From CAYQUV01 sp964421005 (GTDB lineage Bacteria > Patescibacteriota > Minisyncoccia > Minisyncoccales > CG1-02-41-26), in NCBI GenBank assembly GCA_964421005.1, contig CAYQUV010000011.1, positions 1 to 21,358 of the forward strand: a stretch of DNA of 21,358 nucleotides. Reading direction: 5' to 3'. Under the pieces are notes generated by a model, which was given only the letters and a program-made list of their open reading frames with translations, was not told the origin of the DNA and did not search any database. Shown piece after piece: positions 13,186 to 21,100 of the stretch (positions are counted from its first letter, which is position 1; every line of letters begins with the position of its first letter). A program made the translations under genes and the position numbers.

Positions 13186-13622
13186 TTTGTTTTAAATAAT
13201 AACCACTGATTATGTTTTCTGAATTTTATTAAAGTATAATTCCCTTTTAATTTTTTACCTTTTAATTCAAAAGTGATTCTATTTTCAGTTTTTTCAATTA
13301 ATTTGTATTTACCTTTGTCAAAAATTTTAACAGTTCCGGCACCATATAAACCTTCAGGAATCACTCCGGAGAAATTTAAATATGAAATTGGATGATCTTC
13401 CGTCATTATTGCAAGCCTCTTTACTCCTTTCTTTTCTGGCACTCCTTTTGGTACGGCCCAAGATTTTAAAACTCCTTCCGTCTCTAATCTGAAGTCAAAA
13501 TGGTGGTGAGTAGCCCAATGTTCTTGTACCACAAATCTATCTTTTTCGTTTCTCATTATCTTGCCTTTAGGCTCTGGAGTTTTACTAAAATCCCTTTTTT
13601 GCCAGTATTTTTTTAAAGTCAT
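13182..13622 (-). CDS. Stand-alone LigD-type 3'-phosphoesterase
   Basis: This 146-residue protein corresponds to the phosphoesterase module of bacterial LigD, the non-homologous end-joining ligase, here without ligase or polymerase domains. The metal-binding and catalytic residues are visible in HHHFDFRLE (H39 to E47, including H41, D43, R45), H77 in EDHPISYLNFSG, and E90 in PEGLYGAGTV. W55 lies in LKSWAVPKG. Known members trim 3' phosphates and 3' ribonucleotides at DNA ends. No Ku or ATP-dependent ligase gene is in the window. It starts one base before the end of the ABC permease stop region and runs into the DUF523 gene with a 4-base overlap. Confidence 0.92.
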   Translation of the reverse strand: MTLKKYWQKRDFSKTPEPKGKIMRNEKDRFVVQEHWATHHHFDFRLETEGVLKSWAVPKGVPEKKGVKRLAIMTEDHPISYLNFSGVIPEGLYGAGTVKIFDKGKYKLIEKTENRITFELKGKKLKGNYTLIKFRKHNQWLLFKTK

Positions 13623-14456
13623 TTAAACTTCTGTTTTGCTAAACAAATAAGAACCTAATATAATCATTACTAATCCAAAAATTAAAAGAATGCTTAAATT
13701 CCAAAGCAAAGGAAACCGAGAGCAATTAATTAAACTGGCTCGGAGACCATCTACTCCATAGGTCAAAGGATTAATTAAACTTAAAGGCCTTATCCAATTG
13801 GGAAAATTGGCAATCGGAAACAGGGCACCGGAAAAAAGAAAGCAAGGGAAGGTAAAAAAATGCATAACCAAAGGAAATCCTTGAGGGTCTTCCATTATTG
13901 AGGCAATTACTACAGAAAGACCACTGAAGCCAACACTAATTAAAACCATAAAAAGAATAGCTGGAGCAAGAGAAAGTAGAAACGCCATCTTAAATCCCAT
14001 AAGAAGAGATATAATTAAAATTAAGATTCCCTGAATAAGATTAGTGGTAACTCCACCAGCAATTCTTCCTAAAATGATAACTGGTCTCTTGATTGGGGCT
14101 ACCATTATTTCTTTTAGAAATCCGAATTCCTTATCCCATAGCGTGGAAAGACCGGTAAACATTGAATTAAATAAGAGTGTCATTCCGATGATTCCCGGAG
14201 TTAGAAAATCAAGATAATCCACTCCTTGAAAAGTACCTGGCATATTTTTTCCACCGAACCCGAAATTCATAGCAAAGAGAAAAAAGAAGGGCATAGCTAA
14301 ATTGCTAATTAGGCGACTTTTCGCTCTAAAAAACCTTTTCATTTCTCTCATCCATATTACATAGATTGCTTGTCCTGCTAGATGAAGCCCGCGAGATATT
14401 GATCTCTTTATAGTTTGATTATTATCTAATTGGGCTTGAAAATTATTTGATTTCAT
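13623..14456 (-). CDS. ABC-2 type exporter permease (DrrB-like)
   Basis: This 277-residue permease has a cytoplasmic N-terminus of about 45 residues and about six membrane helices. The conserved ABC-2 section includes LTPGIIGMTLLFNSMFTGL, then DKEFGFLKEIMVAPI and RPLSLINPLTYGVDGLR. It pairs with the DrrA-like ATPase gene 3 bases upstream. Such pairs export drugs, lipids or polysaccharides, or shape the membrane; the cargo is unknown. Its stop directly abuts the start of the LigD-type gene. Confidence 0.92.
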   Translation of the reverse strand: MKSNNFQAQLDNNQTIKRSISRGLHLAGQAIYVIWMREMKRFFRAKSRLISNLAMPFFFLFAMNFGFGGKNMPGTFQGVDYLDFLTPGIIGMTLLFNSMFTGLSTLWDKEFGFLKEIMVAPIKRPVIILGRIAGGVTTNLIQGILILIISLLMGFKMAFLLSLAPAILFMVLISVGFSGLSVVIASIMEDPQGFPLVMHFFTFPCFLFSGALFPIANFPNWIRPLSLINPLTYGVDGLRASLINCSRFPLLWNLSILLIFGLVMIILGSYLFSKTEV

Positions 14457-14459
14457 AAC

Positions 14460-15272
14460 TCAATATCTTCTTTCAAACCTTTTTGCCATCATTCTGTTTT
14501 TTTCCGCTTGAGTAGATTCTCTTTCTCGAATAGTTTCACCGGTAAAAAACAAAAAGACATCCTCTAAGGTTGGTTTTTTAAGAGTTTCTGATTTTATTTT
14601 GTTTTTTAAATCTTGAGGGGTGCCCAAAGCAATAACTTTTCCAAAATCTATAATTCCCACCCGTTGACAAAGATAATCAGCTTCTTCCATATAGTGGGTG
14701 GTTAAAATAACAGTTATTTTCTCTTTTTGATTTAACTCCAAAATGTAATTCCAAATACGGCGTCTAGTTTGGGGATCTAATCCTAGGGTCGGTTCATCTA
14801 AAAATAAAATCCTTGGGTAGTGCATTAAGCCCCTGGCAATCTCCAATCTTCTTTTCATGCCGCCCGAATAATTCATAACCAAATCACCCGCTTTATTTCG
14901 GAGCCCGACCAAATTTAAAAGTTCTTCGGTTCTTTTTTTTCGGACTTCTGGAGCTAGACCATAAAGACGAGCATGAAAATCTAAGTTCTCAAAACCGGTT
15001 AAACGATTATCCAAGGCGGGTTCTTGAAAGACAATACCAACAGAATTCCTAATCTCATTTTTCTGATTTAAAATATTATAGTTCCAAACCTTAGCTTCTC
15101 CTTTGGTAGGATTTGATAAAGTAGTTAGCATTTTAATTGTTGTTGTTTTTCCTGCTCCGTTTGGTCCCAGTAAACCAAAAATTTCTCCTTTTTTAACTCT
15201 GAAAGAAATGTTGTCTACTGCTTTTAATCCATTAAATTCTTTAGTTAAGTTTTTGACTTCGATTGCCCACAT
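14460..15272 (-). CDS. ABC-2 exporter ATPase (DrrA/CcmA-like)
   Basis: This 270-residue ABC ATPase has Walker A GPNGAGKTTT (34-43), a Q-loop in GIVFQEPALDNRLTG, the signature NYSGGMKRR, Walker B ILFLDEP followed by TLGLDP, and the H-loop in LTTHYMEEAD. The C-terminal part after about residue 225 is the short regulatory region typical of DrrA-type ATPases (LKKPTLEDVFLFFTG). It heads a four-gene operon with the permease, the LigD-type phosphoesterase and the DUF523 gene. The 42-base gap to feoB holds a poor promoter candidate: TTTAAA, 16 bases, TATAAA. Confidence 0.94.
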   Translation of the reverse strand: MWAIEVKNLTKEFNGLKAVDNISFRVKKGEIFGLLGPNGAGKTTTIKMLTTLSNPTKGEAKVWNYNILNQKNEIRNSVGIVFQEPALDNRLTGFENLDFHARLYGLAPEVRKKRTEELLNLVGLRNKAGDLVMNYSGGMKRRLEIARGLMHYPRILFLDEPTLGLDPQTRRRIWNYILELNQKEKITVILTTHYMEEADYLCQRVGIIDFGKVIALGTPQDLKNKIKSETLKKPTLEDVFLFFTGETIRERESTQAEKNRMMAKRFERRY

Positions 15273-15314
15273 AGAAATTTTTTAAAATTTTTTTATACTG
15301 GAGAGATTTTTATT

Positions 15315-17255
15315 TTAAATCAATATTAAAATAAATCTTGAGATTAAACCAGCCAAAAGAAGGCCATAAATTATTGAGGTTCCGGTCAAGATTGCGGCTT
15401 TCCTGAATCCGAATTCTTTCCAAAGCATCCCTAAAGCGATTATGCATGGAATCCCGATAGTTGAAGCTATGCCAAAAGTATAAATCTGGAGAGGAGTTAA
15501 AACTAAAGATATATTACTGCCCAAAACCGATAAAAGCATAGCTCCTGTTAAATCTTTTTGCAAAAATCCAAAAACTAAAGGAATAATTACTATAGCAGGC
15601 AATCCCAACCATGTAGTAATTAAAGAAAGAGGTTTTACTATAATATTGGTAAGGTCTAATATATCCAAAATTCCATAAGTTATTCCTCCAATTACCAAAA
15701 GCGGTATAACAATATATACAAAATCTTTCATCCTAATCCAGCTTTTGATGAGAACATTTTTAATTAAAGGTTTCCTAAAAGGAGGTAGTTCTAAAAGCAA
15801 TGGTTCACTTTTTATATAAACAACCCTTTTTATTCCAAAAGCCCAAATCAAACCGGCAACAAGCAAAGTAGCAAAAACAGAAAAAGCCAGACTTATGCCT
15901 CCATAAAATCCAACTATCCCCATTATTATGGCAATTCTTGAAGAACAAGGTATAAAAGCAAATAAAGAGGCGGTATGAAATTGCTCTTTTTTAGATGACA
16001 AAACTCTGGTAGATCTGCATGCCGGGGCTGTACAACCTAACCCTAATGCTAAAGGAATAAATGATTTCTCGGGCAAACCTAATTTTTTCAAAAATCTTTC
16101 TGCATTAACAATAAATCTTGAAAGGAGACCTATGTCTTCTAATAGACCTAAAAGCAGATAAAACAAGAGAACGTAGGGCAGGGCAATAGAAACGCCTGCT
16201 ACAAGTCCGGTCAGACCCTGGATTAATATTGTAGCAATGATAGAGTGTTCCGCTGTTCCGAAAGAAAATAAGAAACTTTCTGTTAAGTCCATAAGAACGC
16301 TCTGCGTCAAATTGCCAAGATATAACAATATTCCGAAAATGGCAAAGAGAGATAAACCGGCGACAAGAGAGCCCCAAATTTTATGTAAGAGAATACTATC
16401 AATTCTCTCTTGTAATTTTAGAGGCCCATTTTCTCCAAAAGGAAATGGGAGGATGCGGAGGATGGGTTGTAGTCTTTTTTTTACCGGAGTTATTTGAGTG
16501 ACTTTTTCTGCTATAAACGAAGCTGTGCCATATCTGGTTATGGATATATCCTCTGCAACTTTTGGGTGGTCTTTTAAATTTTTCTTAGATTCTTTGATTG
16601 CTTTTTTATCCTCTAAATATTTATAAAAGTCCTCATCTCCTTCCAGGATTCTTAAGGCTATAAACCTTTTCGGTATGAAAGTTTCTTTTATTTGCGATGA
16701 TATTTTATTTATCGCCTTTTCTATATCATCGTCATATTCAATAATGAAAGTCCTCTTTGGTGTTTTTTTAATTTTTAAAACTTTATCTACAAGTTTGTCT
16801 AGCCCCCTTTTTGTTAAAGGATTTATGAGAATGACAGGAATATGAAAAATTTTTTCTAGTTTCTTGTAATCAATTTCTAATCCTTTCTTTTTAGCATCTT
16901 CTACAAAATTTAAAGCTAGAACTGTTGGCACATGAGCTTCTAATATTTGTAACATCATATAAAGACTTCTTTCAAGAGAAGTAGCGTCAGCAATTGCTAT
17001 TACTCCATCTTTATCTTCTTCAAACAAAACCTTTTCAGTAACCTTTTCTTCTTCACTTCTGTCAGAAATGGAGTATATCCCCGGAGTATCTACAAACTCA
17101 ATTTCTGTATTATTAATTTTCTTTTTGGCTTTAGTTACTTCAACGGTGGTTCCGGGATAATTGGATACTGTGACTCTCGGACCAGCTAATGCATTAAGTA
17201 ACGAAGATTTTCCTACGTTTGGTTGTCCGATTAAAAGTATTCTAAGTTTTTTCAT
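15315..17255 (-). CDS. feoB: Ferrous iron transporter FeoB
   Basis: FeoB imports Fe(II) and has an N-terminal cytoplasmic GTPase. The 646-residue protein shows G1 GQPNVGKS (10-17), G2 in NYPGTTVEV (32-40) and G3 DTPG (56-59). The G4 position reads NFVE (116-119) where NxxD is normal. Two Gate regions follow, with GLGCTAPACRSTRVL and FIPCSSRIAI, among about eight or more membrane helices. It is shorter than E. coli FeoB (about 770 residues), mainly at the C-terminus. There is no separate feoA; a FeoA-like domain is fused to the upstream regulator. The predicted -10 box is only 8 bases before the ATG, so initiation may be leaderless. The start codon sits on the edge of a dispersed repeat. Confidence 0.95.
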   Translation of the reverse strand: MKKLRILLIGQPNVGKSSLLNALAGPRVTVSNYPGTTVEVTKAKKKINNTEIEFVDTPGIYSISDRSEEEKVTEKVLFEEDKDGVIAIADATSLERSLYMMLQILEAHVPTVLALNFVEDAKKKGLEIDYKKLEKIFHIPVILINPLTKRGLDKLVDKVLKIKKTPKRTFIIEYDDDIEKAINKISSQIKETFIPKRFIALRILEGDEDFYKYLEDKKAIKESKKNLKDHPKVAEDISITRYGTASFIAEKVTQITPVKKRLQPILRILPFPFGENGPLKLQERIDSILLHKIWGSLVAGLSLFAIFGILLYLGNLTQSVLMDLTESFLFSFGTAEHSIIATILIQGLTGLVAGVSIALPYVLLFYLLLGLLEDIGLLSRFIVNAERFLKKLGLPEKSFIPLALGLGCTAPACRSTRVLSSKKEQFHTASLFAFIPCSSRIAIIMGIVGFYGGISLAFSVFATLLVAGLIWAFGIKRVVYIKSEPLLLELPPFRKPLIKNVLIKSWIRMKDFVYIVIPLLVIGGITYGILDILDLTNIIVKPLSLITTWLGLPAIVIIPLVFGFLQKDLTGAMLLSVLGSNISLVLTPLQIYTFGIASTIGIPCIIALGMLWKEFGFRKAAILTGTSIIYGLLLAGLISRFILILI

Positions 17256-17318
17256 AATTCAAGACTATATATTCATACCTTAGCGAATCAAGGTTCTGAG
17301 CGAAGTTCATGTTCTTAA
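17253..17318 (-). repeat. Dispersed 66-bp repeat, copy between the regulator and feoB
   Basis: The segment from the last codons of the DtxR-like gene to the feoB ATG aligns without gaps to 20983-21048, about 53 of 66 bases identical. The central GAACCTTGATTCGCTAA is identical in both. The hairpin arms that are perfect in the other copy (CTCGCC-TTC-GGCGAG) are decayed here. The copy fills the intergenic space exactly, overlapping the regulator stop and ending in the feoB start codon. Confidence 0.65.
17264..17291 (-). promoter_or_regulatory. Repeat-borne promoter candidate for feoB
   Basis: TTGATT (17291-17286) is followed after 16 bases by TATAGT (17269-17264). The second repeat copy keeps the same layout with TATATT. 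It would start transcription at or next to the feoB ATG. Confidence 0.45.
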
Positions 17319-17918
17319 TTTTAATACTCTAATTCCTCTTGCTATTTTTTTGGCCAAAACAAATTTTTTATTTTTTACTTCAATAACAATACCATTCGGG
17401 ATTTCGTTTATTATTTTTATTTTTTCTCCCGGGAATATTCCCATACTGATAATTCTCTCAAACAATCCAATACCAAAAATAATATCAGTAATTAAGCCTT
17501 CTTTTTGTCTAAATTCTGTTAAAGAAACGCCTTTCTCTTTGAGCGTAGATAATTTTTTTATATTATCGATAACTTCCATAGAAATATAATGCTCTAGAAT
17601 ATTAGTTCTTTTTATAGCTTCTTTTTTGCTTCTCGTTTTTCCGAAATAACTTTCAAGAACAAGATGTTTTTTAATAACCTCTCTTGCTTTATCTTTTCCT
17701 TCTTCTGTTAATTGAACATATTTTTCTCCTTTTTTTGTGGAAGTTTTTATTAAATCTTCTTTCTCAAGTTCTTTTATGACTTTGGATATAAAAAAAGAAG
17801 AAACCTTGAGCTCAAGGTTCATGGACTTCAATAAAATCCTGTTTTTTTCTCTACCTAAGACCTCCAAAAAGTCTTCTTTTACTATTCGGAGAATATCAGA
17901 TTTTTCTTCTACATTCAT
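17307..17918 (-). CDS. DtxR/MntR-like metal-dependent regulator with C-terminal FeoA domain
   Basis: The 203-residue protein begins with a winged helix-turn-helix (about 10-72; FFISKVIKELEKEDLI then the wing TKKGEKYVQLTEEG). A DtxR-type dimerisation and metal-binding region follows, with the typical helix NILEHYISMEVIDNI (E109, H110). The C-terminal 70 residues form an SH3-like FeoA domain (GLFERIISMGIFPGEKIKII, then VLAKKIARGIRVLKL). Proteins of this family bind Fe(II) or Mn(II) and repress uptake genes. It is followed by feoB, so control of iron uptake is the natural inference, and the FeoA domain may also replace a separate FeoA. Its last codons lie inside the dispersed repeat, so its C-terminus may have been altered by the repeat. 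Confidence 0.88.
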   Translation of the reverse strand: MNVEEKSDILRIVKEDFLEVLGREKNRILLKSMNLELKVSSFFISKVIKELEKEDLIKTSTKKGEKYVQLTEEGKDKAREVIKKHLVLESYFGKTRSKKEAIKRTNILEHYISMEVIDNIKKLSTLKEKGVSLTEFRQKEGLITDIIFGIGLFERIISMGIFPGEKIKIINEIPNGIVIEVKNKKFVLAKKIARGIRVLKLRT

Positions 17919-18119
17919 TTATTTTTCATTTAAATTTTTAATTGTTCCATCTGGCATCATATTGTCGGGATGGGCTATTCCTTCTTCTTCCATTTGATAC
18001 CTTTTGCAATTTTTCCAATTCTCTTCGGTTTTACAATATTCTTTTCTCCATCTGTACGATATTTTTCCTTCTTTTTCCAGTTTTCTCAAAGGGCAAACAT
18101 TGTACCATTTACAGGTCAT
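17919..18119 (-). CDS. Small conserved-looking Cys-rich protein, unknown function
   Basis: This 66-residue protein has four cysteines (C3, C9, C29, C38) in the order CKWYNVCPLR...YCKTEENWKNCKRYQMEE, then HPDNMMPDG. The even use of Cys, Trp, Tyr and Arg suggests a metal- or Fe-S-binding fold. I recall similar short proteins in other prokaryotes without a known role. It lies 2 bases from the MBL gene and directly abuts the regulator start, so it is surely co-transcribed with both. Iron-related function is only a guess from this context. Confidence 0.75.
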   Translation of the reverse strand: MTCKWYNVCPLRKLEKEGKISYRWRKEYCKTEENWKNCKRYQMEEEGIAHPDNMMPDGTIKNLNEK

Positions 18120-18121
18120 TT

Positions 18122-18763
18122 TTATTCAATGTTGATTATCTTTCCTACTCCTCCCTCAATGTATTTTTTAGGATAGAGTTTTTTGAGTTCGGCTTTGTAC
18201 TGAGTACAGTGAGTGGGGCAGATTAATTCTAAATCTTGGAATAATTCAAAATCAGAAAAACCGTGCATTCCTCCAACGATTCCGTAGATTTTACCGAATT
18301 TTCTTGTGGCCGTTAAAATATTGCCCATGTAAGGATGAGAACATCCCACTATTAGGATTATTCCTTTTTCAGTTATGACTCCCATGCTTTGTTCTATTTT
18401 CTCCAATTCTCCGGTAGAAAAAATATTCTTGTGGATTTTTGTCGGCTCTTTTATCTTAACAACCTCTCCTTTTTTTATTCCCCGGAACGAAGGAGGAATA
18501 TAAATCTTGACTTTATCGTTTACATTGAGAAATTCGGAAAGGCCGCCGGTATGGTCGAAGTGGCTATGGGAAATAAAAATCTCATCGATTGAAATCGGCT
18601 TTATTCCTAATTTTTCCATATTATTGAGCAGAATTTTTCCGTTTGCTCCGGTATCGAATAAAATTTTGGGAGTGTTCTTTGCCTCAATTAAAGCCGAGAA
18701 GCCCCAATCTGCTTGGAGGTCTTCTCTTGAAGTAGTGTTGTCGTAAACAATTGTAATTTTCAT
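18122..18763 (-). CDS. Metallo-beta-lactamase fold hydrolase (COG1237-like)
   Basis: This 213-residue MBL-fold protein has HSHFDH (66-71) preceded by DTGANGKILLNN, then H143 in GCSHPYMGN, H167 in GGMHGFSD and H185 in CPTHCTQY. The GCSHPYMGNIL and GGMHGF segments are typical of the COG1237 group. That group is annotated after an archaeal methanopterin-pathway protein, but its bacterial members have no settled substrate. Three bases follow its TAA stop before the Cys-rich gene. It begins only 5 bases after the acyl-CoA synthetase stop, so the genes form one unit. Confidence 0.9.
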   Translation of the reverse strand: MKITIVYDNTTSREDLQADWGFSALIEAKNTPKILFDTGANGKILLNNMEKLGIKPISIDEIFISHSHFDHTGGLSEFLNVNDKVKIYIPPSFRGIKKGEVVKIKEPTKIHKNIFSTGELEKIEQSMGVITEKGIILIVGCSHPYMGNILTATRKFGKIYGIVGGMHGFSDFELFQDLELICPTHCTQYKAELKKLYPKKYIEGGVGKIINIE

Positions 18764-18768
18764 GAAAA

Positions 18769-20865
18769 TTAAACCTTGTTTAGTATTATCCGGGCGTCCA
18801 GAACCAAAGGTTTTCCCTTTTGGATAGCTAGAGGGTTGACATCTATTTCCTTGATTTCGGGAAAATCTAAAACCAGCTGAGAAAACCTTTCTAATATTGT
18901 AGAAAGTTTCTCAATATCAACAGGGCTTCTGCCTCTGAAACCATTTTTCAGGAATTTTGAAATTTTTGTCTCGGTAATAAGTTTTTTGGCGAGAGGTTTG
19001 TTGAAAGGAGGTATCCCTATACTGATATCGTTATAGATCTCCACCTCAATACCGCCGTTTCCGAAGATAACCACCGGTCCAAAATCGGGTTCTCTTTTTG
19101 CGCCTAAGATTAATTCGTAATCAATTTGCCCTGCCATTTTTTGGACACTGACTCCTTGAAAAGTTGCCTTTGGTTTGTAATTTTTTATCGCTTGGGCTAT
19201 CTTATTGAATCCTTCTCTTACTTCTTTTTTAGAATCTAAATTTAGCAAAACTCCCTCAGCCTCAGTTTTGTGAACGATATCGGGAGATTGTATCTTGAGA
19301 GCCACAGGGAAACCGATTTTTTGGGCTTTTTCGGCAGCTTCATTTGGATTATTGGCAAAGTAGGTTTTAACTGTTGGTATCCCGTATTCTTGGAGGAACT
19401 TTTTTGATTCTATCTCTGATAAAAGTTTTCCCGGATTTTCTTTTATTATTTTTCTAAGATTATTCTTATTTGGTTTCAAATCTTTAAGTTTACTCTTTGG
19501 GACCTTAAGCAATTCCAGATTCTTTTTATAATTCCACATATTGACAAAAGCTCCGACAGCTTCTTCGGGGGTGGAGTAGTTAGGAACTCCGCCTTTGCTT
19601 AAAATTAAACTGGCTTTATTCATGCCTTTTGGACCAATCCAGGAAGCAAATATTGGTTTTGTGTATTTCTTAGCCATTTTAACTAAAACGTGAGCCGTCC
19701 TTGATGAATTGCTGGAATACTGTGGAGTGAATATAACCAGCACTCCATCTACATTTGTGTCTTCAATGCAAGTTTTAACCGCTGTTTCGTATCTTTTGTG
19801 GTCGGCATCGCCTAAGATGTCTATGGGGTTTGAATAGCTACAAATCGGAGGCAAATTTTTTGAAAGTTCTGAAATGGTTTTTTTAGACAATTTTGCCAGT
19901 TCACCACCTTTTTTAGTTAAAGCGTCAACAGCCATTACTCCTCCTCCTCCGGCATTGGTTACTATAGCCAATTTTGGTCCTTTTGGTAGTTTGCGGTTGT
20001 TTAGGGTTCTTAGGCAAGTAAAGATATCATCTGTTTCTTTTATTTGTAAAATGCCAGATTGGCGAAATGCTGCCTCATAAACTTTTTCATTCCCGGCTAA
20101 AGCCCCGGTATGAGAGGTAACCGCTTTTTTACCGGCCGGAGTAACGCCGGCTTTAAGAACTACAATTGGCTTTTTGAGGGCGGCTTTCTTAGCTGTTTCC
20201 ATAAACCGCTTTGCATTCTTTACAGATTCCATATAAATTACGATACCTGTAATATCTGGCTTTTTACCGAAATATTCTATCAGATCAGCGAAGTTGATGT
20301 CCAACATGGAACCGACTGAGGCAAAGATTCCTATTCCTATGTTTTGTTCCAGAGACCATTCAATTATTGCCGAACCCAAGGCTCCACTTTGAGACAAAAC
20401 CGCTGTTTTACCTTTTTTAGGCATCTTGGTGGCAAAGCTGGCATTTAGATTGTTCGCGGTCTTGATTATTCCCAAACAATTTGGGCCTATCATTCTCATA
20501 TTATATTTTTTAATGATTTGCCCTAGTTTCTTTTCCAGTTTTTTGCCTTTTTCTCCGGTTTCTCCGAATCCTGACGAAATCACAATACAAGCTTTTACTC
20601 CTTTTTTGCCGCATTGTTCAACTACTTTTGGCGTTATCTTCGCCTTAACAGCTATTATTGCCAAATCTATCTTTTCTTTTATTTGGTTCACAACAGGATA
20701 TGATTTGACTCCCTGAATCTTTTTTTGATTAGGATTGACAGGATAAACCTTTCCTTTGAAGCCAGAGAGATTTTTAAATATGCCGTATCCTACTTTCCCT
20801 TTTTTATTGTTGGCTCCGATTACGGCTATTGTTTTGGGGTTGAAAATAGAGTCTAAATTTTTCAT
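18769..20865 (-). CDS. ADP-forming acyl-CoA synthetase (acetate-CoA ligase type), alpha-beta fusion
   Basis: The 698-residue enzyme converts acyl-CoA, ADP and phosphate to the acid, CoA and ATP, conserving energy by substrate-level phosphorylation. The alpha part has a CoA-binding domain (VIGANNKKGKVGYGIFKNL, 15-33), GPNCLG (127-132), SQSGALG (158-164) and the phosphohistidine H252 in SHTGALAGNE. The beta ATP-grasp part starts near 480, with KIQSPDIVHKT (H532), FGNGG (601-605) and EIDVNPL (673-679). Both histidines of the phosphate relay are present. Acetyl-CoA to acetate is the usual reaction, but other acyl groups are possible. A fermentative lifestyle is implied. No partner oxidoreductase lies in the window. 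Confidence 0.94.
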   Translation of the reverse strand: MKNLDSIFNPKTIAVIGANNKKGKVGYGIFKNLSGFKGKVYPVNPNQKKIQGVKSYPVVNQIKEKIDLAIIAVKAKITPKVVEQCGKKGVKACIVISSGFGETGEKGKKLEKKLGQIIKKYNMRMIGPNCLGIIKTANNLNASFATKMPKKGKTAVLSQSGALGSAIIEWSLEQNIGIGIFASVGSMLDINFADLIEYFGKKPDITGIVIYMESVKNAKRFMETAKKAALKKPIVVLKAGVTPAGKKAVTSHTGALAGNEKVYEAAFRQSGILQIKETDDIFTCLRTLNNRKLPKGPKLAIVTNAGGGGVMAVDALTKKGGELAKLSKKTISELSKNLPPICSYSNPIDILGDADHKRYETAVKTCIEDTNVDGVLVIFTPQYSSNSSRTAHVLVKMAKKYTKPIFASWIGPKGMNKASLILSKGGVPNYSTPEEAVGAFVNMWNYKKNLELLKVPKSKLKDLKPNKNNLRKIIKENPGKLLSEIESKKFLQEYGIPTVKTYFANNPNEAAEKAQKIGFPVALKIQSPDIVHKTEAEGVLLNLDSKKEVREGFNKIAQAIKNYKPKATFQGVSVQKMAGQIDYELILGAKREPDFGPVVIFGNGGIEVEIYNDISIGIPPFNKPLAKKLITETKISKFLKNGFRGRSPVDIEKLSTILERFSQLVLDFPEIKEIDVNPLAIQKGKPLVLDARIILNKV

Positions 20866-20875
20866 TTTAAATTTA

Positions 20876-20889
20876 GCTCAAGATTGAGC
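20876..20889 (-). other. Short hairpin in the acyl-CoA synthetase leader
   Basis: GCTCAA-TC-TTGAGC on the minus strand is a perfect 6-bp inverted repeat about 10 bases before the ATG. It has no U-run. With so small a loop it may be an operator half-site pair rather than an RNA hairpin. Confidence 0.35.
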
Positions 20890-20890
20890 G

Positions 20891-20920
20891 TTTATATTTA
20901 GCGGGTTAAGGTTATTACAA
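20891..20920 (-). promoter_or_regulatory. Possible promoter for the acyl-CoA synthetase operon
   Basis: TTGTAA (20920-20915, 4 of 6) is followed after 18 bases by TATAAA (20896-20891, 5 of 6). The predicted start is just before the small hairpin. The repeat copy further upstream offers a second candidate, TTGATT-16-TATATT at 21018-20991. Confidence 0.35.
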
Positions 20921-21100
20921 TGGCTTTCAAGGACTGAGCAAGGAAAACATTCAAGATTTTCGAGTATTGCTGGCAGGTTCTTAATTCAAGAATATATGTT
21001 AATACATTAGCGAATCAAGGTTCTCGCCGAAGGCGAGGTTCTTAGTCAATGGCTTGCCGAAGGCAAACATACAAGGTTCTCGCCGAAGGCGAGGTTCTTA
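20910..21100 (-). repeat. Tandem, diverged repeat block with GCC-GAA-GGC hairpins
   Basis: The roughly 230 bases between the acyl-CoA synthetase and the right-hand gene carry no gene and are built of repeats. A 29-bp sequence is perfectly repeated at 21016-21044 and 21072-21100; each copy holds CTCGCC-GAA-GGCGAG. Between them TTGCC-GAA-GGCAA (21054-21066) forms a third hairpin with the same core. A decayed unit at 20921-20985 keeps CAATGGCTT, AAACATtCAAG and AGGTTCTTA in the same order. 20983-21048 is the relative of the repeat before feoB. The last copy ends in the stop codon of the right-hand gene. Confidence 0.8.

Noticed and set aside
17737..18226. Several plus-strand open frames opposite the regulator, Cys-rich and MBL genes
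   Set aside because: They overlap well-supported minus-strand genes and their translations show only the bias expected of antisense frames.
20910..21100. CRISPR array
   Set aside because: Only two identical 29-bp copies with one 27-bp interval that itself contains a related hairpin, no further spacers and no cas gene; this is a hairpin repeat family.
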